Shown here: positions 60,925 to 64,000 of the stretch, piece after piece
Layout: each line of letters begins with the position of its first letter
How positions within the stretch are numbered: position 1 is the first letter of the stretch
NCBI RefSeq assembly: GCF_000247695.1
Contig: NW_004624843.1
Span: 2,913,431 to 2,977,430 of the forward strand
Direction of reading: 5' to 3'
Length of the DNA stretch: 64,000 nucleotides
Source of the DNA: Heterocephalus glaber
Lineage: Eukaryota > Chordata > Mammalia > Rodentia > Bathyergidae
Made by a program: the position numbers and the translations under genes
Notes under the pieces: model-generated
The model's input: the letters and a program-made list of their open reading frames with translations, nothing else
Told to the model about the DNA's origin: nothing
The model's database searches: none

Positions 60925-61235
60925 TGTGGTGATTAATTTTGTGTATTAACTTGTCTGGGCTAAGGGATGGCTCAGTAGTCCCAAAATATACTTCTGGATG
61001 TGTCCATGGTGGTATTTTCAGAAGGTATTCGTATGTGAATCTGTGGACTCAGTGAAGCAGATCACCTTACCCAGTGTGTGGGCATCATTCAACTCACTAC
61101 AATCAGGCAAGAGAGTGGAGAGACAGCAAATTTGCTTCCTCCTTGGCTGGGACACCAGTCTTCTCCAATGAGTTTCTGAAAGCAGTATCCTGTTTGTCCT
61201 ACAGACACACGCACCAGGCTGAGTGCAGGGAGTTA
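60925..61235 (+). mobile_element. Ancient LTR-type repeat, forward orientation
   Basis: TTAATTTTGTGTATTAACTT, GTCTGGGCTAAGGGATGGCT, GTGAAGCAGATCACCTTACC, GGGCATCATTCAACTCACTA and GGGACACCAGTCTTCTCCAA follow the order of a well-spread eutherian repeat whose 5' end reads GTCAACTTG. It is probably an ERVL-type LTR, related to the reverse copy at 4160-4690. The family name is uncertain. Confidence 0.65.
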
Positions 61236-61333
61236 CCCAAGAAGCCTCGGGTCTTGCTCCGGAAGACCTAACGTTACCAAGGGAGATAAGCAACAGATTC
61301 AACATCAAGGCCACACAGACAGTGGTAGGTGCC

Positions 61334-61712
61334 TGTCTTAGACACTTTCTCGACACTGGAACAAAATACTGGACACCCACAATTTAAAGGAGAAGTTTAT
61401 TTTTGGCTCATGTTTTCTGTCCAGAGTCTGCTGGCTCTGAGGCAGAAAGGGCATGGTACACGCTGCTCATTTCATCACAGTCAGGCAGCAGAGAAGATAG
61501 ATGCCCAGGAGGAAGATGCACCCACATAAGCCACACCCACAGGGACCTGCCTCTTCTGGACAGGCCCCACCTCCTAACAACAACCGAGCTATGGATTCAT
61601 TAAGACCTTAATCCACTGATGAATACAGTGCCCCATGTTCCAATCACCTTTCAAAAGCTTGACATCAAGCATATGGGCCTGTTCAGAGACATTCTAGATC
61701 TAGACCATAACA
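61334..61712 (-). mobile_element. Complete solo LTR, ERVL-MaLR type, reverse orientation
   Basis: Read on the minus strand the element starts TGTTATGGTCTAGATCTAGA and ends GTGTCTAAGACA, with TG...CA ends. Internal landmarks are AAAGGTGATTGGAACATGGG, TAGGAGGTGGGGCCTGTCC and CATGAGCCAAAAATAAACTT (AATAAA). It is a relative of the LTR at 48850-49188. Flanking 5-bp sites are GTGCC and GTACC, agreeing at four of five positions, consistent with an old duplication. It is 379 bp with no internal viral genes. Confidence 0.85.
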
Positions 61713-61773
61713 GTACCCTAAGATCATTATAGATAAAATGCAATAATGTTCAGTGACAAAACAGCGAGCTGAC

Positions 61774-61922
61774 CAAATAGTCCCTATGCATGTGATGTAA
61801 CAGCCACCCAATCAAATAGTCCCTGTGTATGTGATGTAATATCTGTCCAATCAAATAATCGCTATGTATGTGATGTAATATCCATCCAATCAAATAGTCC
61901 CTACACATGTGATGTAATATGA
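61774..61922 (+). repeat. 39-bp minisatellite, about 3.8 copies
   Basis: Units begin at 61774, 61813, 61852 and 61891, each with CAAATAGTCCCTATGTATGT or a close variant, then GATGTAATATCCATCCAAT. The spacing is exactly 39 bp and the last unit is incomplete. There are no unique spacers, so it is not a CRISPR array. It starts about 60 bp beyond the MaLR LTR. Confidence 0.92.
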
Positions 61923-63394
61923 AATGTGGTCATACTGAACCTAAGTATTTTCCTGGGAAATAAAGTTGAAAAGATTTTTTCAGGGAAGTGAAACTTGAAG
62001 ATTCATCCTGTTGGCTGATTAGCAAACTAAATATGCATTTCTATCAGATGTGAATTAATTTTTACTCTTGTTCCCCAATGTTCTTGTAAAGAAAGAAAAA
62101 CTGCTTCTCTGAGAATAATGAGGAAAATTGGAGAAAATGCTGAGATAAGTGTGGTTTAAATAAAAATGTTTTATAACATTGCTTAAGCAAAACAAGCCAT
62201 GTTAAGCTTCCATGGTGAGATTGCGTGCAATACCAAGTACCCATGGGAATACCGGTGTAAAACAGAAAGGAAAAAAGTAAATTAAAAATACAAAAAGGTA
62301 GTTTGTTCAAAAGACCACCTCCTATTTTCTCAAATTATTGTAAATCAGAGACCAAAGCAAATTCATGAAGCAAGGCCTAAAATGCACACGAACCTAATGG
62401 AGAAGCAGGAGGACTAGGTTGGAATTACATTTCAGTAGCAAAAAGGCCTCTTTGGGAATTTTCTTATTTTCAAGGCTGCTGAAAAGTTTGTTTTATTCAA
62501 AATATTTACTTATTGTTTCCATTTATTCCAATTCAGGGATAAGTCTCTTCAAAGACACAAAGGCATGTTTTTCAATTTTAAAGAAGTCTTTAGCAGTTTC
62601 TCAATCTGCTAAGCACATATCTTCAGAGGAACAAAAGATGGTAAAACTTTAAAAAGTTTTATTAAAATTCTCTCTTCCTGGCTGTTGCTATCCATCCTTT
62701 CATCTTCTCTATCCAGGTCCAGTTTGGTTTTTACAGTTTGTCCCCTGTTCCCCTCTGAGACCCAAGTCCCTTCTTCCTGAGTGCTGATGGAGCGCAATGT
62801 TCCCTAGGGAAGGTTAAATCCTAGATGCTGCTTGTCCTCCCTTTAAATTCAAGGTCTGGATCTTTAGCATGTCAAGTTATTCCATATGAAGAGATAAAGA
62901 ATGGCAAAGACAGACGTAAAATGAGACAAATCTTCCTGTGTGTTCTTTTAAGATTCAAAGCCAATGTTCAGCAAGCAGAGGCCGGACCCATCACATGACT
63001 GAAGTTACCTAGTAACTGCTGTATGTGTTGGGGGTATTTTTTAAGGCAGCAACAGTCTCAGATATTCCAGAGCACAGTGGTGAGGGTGAACTCACAAAGT
63101 GGCAAGAGAGGAGGGGGATGAGCAGGGAATGTTGGCATGGAAGCTTCTGGGTGAGTCCTGGAAAGAAGATGTCATAGGATTCTGCCAGCCAGAAGCAAGG
63201 CAGCTGGGCAGCAGGCAGTGCAGCAGCAAGGAGGGGCAAGGCTGGGCAGGGCCTGTCCTGTCTCCACCTCTTCCAGTCCACCCTCCATGGGGCACCTGTG
63301 CCCCCAGCAGCTGCCTGGCCAGGAGCAGACTCAGATAAATTCCCAGTTTCCACGGGTTATGCACAAGAATAAGAAAAATAAAATGCTAATCTCA

Positions 63395-63700
63395 TTGTGT
63401 TTCTTCTTTAAAATCCTGCAGTGGTTGCTTACTGTCTACTGGATAAAGTTCAAGGCATTTGAAAGTTTTTCAGCCTGGCATTGATCTACCTCTGCACCCT
63501 CATTTACACCCCAGCATTCATATAAATTAGGTGCATTGTCGTCAGCACACACACACTCACACACATCTAAGCTTGCACACATCCTGACTCCTCTCCCTGG
63601 TGGGCTGAGCCCCATCTGTCCAGTCTCACTTGTGAATATCCACATGTCCTAAAACACAGTCCAAATACCACCTCTTCCTAAGTGCTTTCCTGGGGCCTCC
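63395..63700 (+). mobile_element. L2 LINE 3' region
   Basis: AATCCTGCAGTGGTTGCTTA, CTGTCTACTGGATAAAGTTC, TTTCAGCCTGGCATTGATCT and CCAAATACCACCTCTTCCTA, then AGTGCTTTCCTGGGGCCTCC, are in the order of the L2 consensus. An ACAC run (63546-63565) interrupts it. Confidence 0.85.
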
Positions 63701-63860
63701 TCCTAGTGCAGTAAAACTAGGCACTCACCACACAACAGATTTCAACACGACTCTGAAGTTATCAAGGGAGTTCAGATACAGTCCCTCTGTTTAAAAAGCT
63801 TAGCGTCTTGTAGGGAAAGCCAAATGCAAGATGAAATAATTAGAAGGCAACAGGAAGAAG

Positions 63861-64000
63861 CTGAGCCGGTCCCAGCACCCAGAAGGAAGCTCCCCTGTCG
63901 CCATCGCAAGTGCCTAGGGCAGAGAGGCTGAGCCGGTCCCAGCTCCCGGAAGGAAGCTCCCCCACCACCATCCCAAGCTCCTAGGGCAGAGAAGGTGAGC
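63861..64000 (+). repeat. 67-bp tandem repeat running off the window edge
   Basis: Units begin at 63861 (CTGAGCCGGTCCCAGCACCC) and 63928 (CTGAGCCGGTCCCAGCTCCC), and a third appears to begin at 63995 (GTGAGC). Each contains GGAAGCTCCCC and CCTAGGGCAGAGA. The spacing is 67 bp and the two visible units differ at only a few positions. The array continues past the end of the window, so its copy number is unknown. It is GC-rich compared with its surroundings. Confidence 0.9.

Larger units (their letters stand above)
18329..64000 (-). other. PID1: Last intron of PID1 (partial, continues beyond the window)
   Basis: Everything above the acceptor belongs to the PID1 intron on the minus strand, because PID1 is known for very long introns and no upstream PID1 coding exon was seen. 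Regions with no recognised gene or repeat include 18400-20300, 23340-25200, 27000-29560, 31400-35860, 41200-42090, 42220-44770, 46330-48230, 49200-51140 and 53300-54750. They may contain enhancers, which single-sequence reading cannot show. Confidence 0.8.

Noticed and set aside
61774..61922. Possible CRISPR-like array
   Set aside because: The repeats are contiguous 39-bp units with no spacers, in a mammalian intron. It is a minisatellite.
63745..63860. Possible reverse L2 fragment before the 67-bp repeat
   Set aside because: Only a weak resemblance to the L2 3' end (TTTAAAAAGCTTAGCGTCTT); not enough to support a call.

Overview
This window is mammalian nuclear DNA: AT-rich, gene-poor and filled with interspersed repeats. 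The animal is probably a squirrel-family rodent (Sciuridae). I infer this from composite B1-dID SINEs, in which a 7SL-derived B1 half is fused to a tRNA-derived ID-like half, together with many single ID-like tRNA SINEs, next to eutherian-wide MIR, L2, L1, MaLR, Tigger and hAT fossils. Species cannot be fixed from sequence reading alone.

Only one protein-coding segment is well supported. On the minus strand, 17852-18328 is the terminal coding exon of PID1 (phosphotyrosine interaction domain containing 1, also called NYGGF4). It encodes 158 residues covering nearly all of the PTB/PID domain and the acidic C-terminal tail, and it is preceded by a good splice acceptor. PID1 is transcribed toward lower coordinates, so 17851 down to about 16170 is its probable 3' UTR, 1 to about 16170 is downstream intergenic DNA, and 18329-64000 is part of the large last intron. 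The upstream coding exons were not found here.

Layout. 1-16 kb: an L1 3' end nested in an older LTR, a second MaLR LTR, MIR and L2 copies, an inverted B1-dID SINE, a hAT relic and an antisense L1. 16-18.4 kb: PID1 3' UTR and last exon; the UTR carries a (CUG)7 run and a 28-bp U6 snRNA fragment flanked by a 16-bp target-site duplication. 18.4-35 kb: intron with a B1-dID SINE, old L1 pieces in both orientations and a tRNA SINE. 35-48 kb: several tRNA SINEs with clear duplications, a Tigger element, a possible retrocopy and an isolated poly(A) tract. 48-54 kb: a complete solo MaLR LTR with a perfect 5-bp duplication, L2 and an ERV1-like LTR. 54-58.7 kb: repeat-poor intron. 58.7-64 kb: three SINEs, two LTR-type repeats, a 39-bp minisatellite, an L2 copy and a 67-bp tandem repeat running off the window edge.

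I found no operon, CRISPR array, toxin system or other undescribed multi-gene system. The remaining open reading frames are short, lack recognisable domains and mostly lie in repeats, so I do not call them genes. The most notable sequence-level observations are the U6 insertion in the PID1 3' UTR, the two minisatellites, the poly(A)-only insertion candidate and the unassigned retrocopy candidate.
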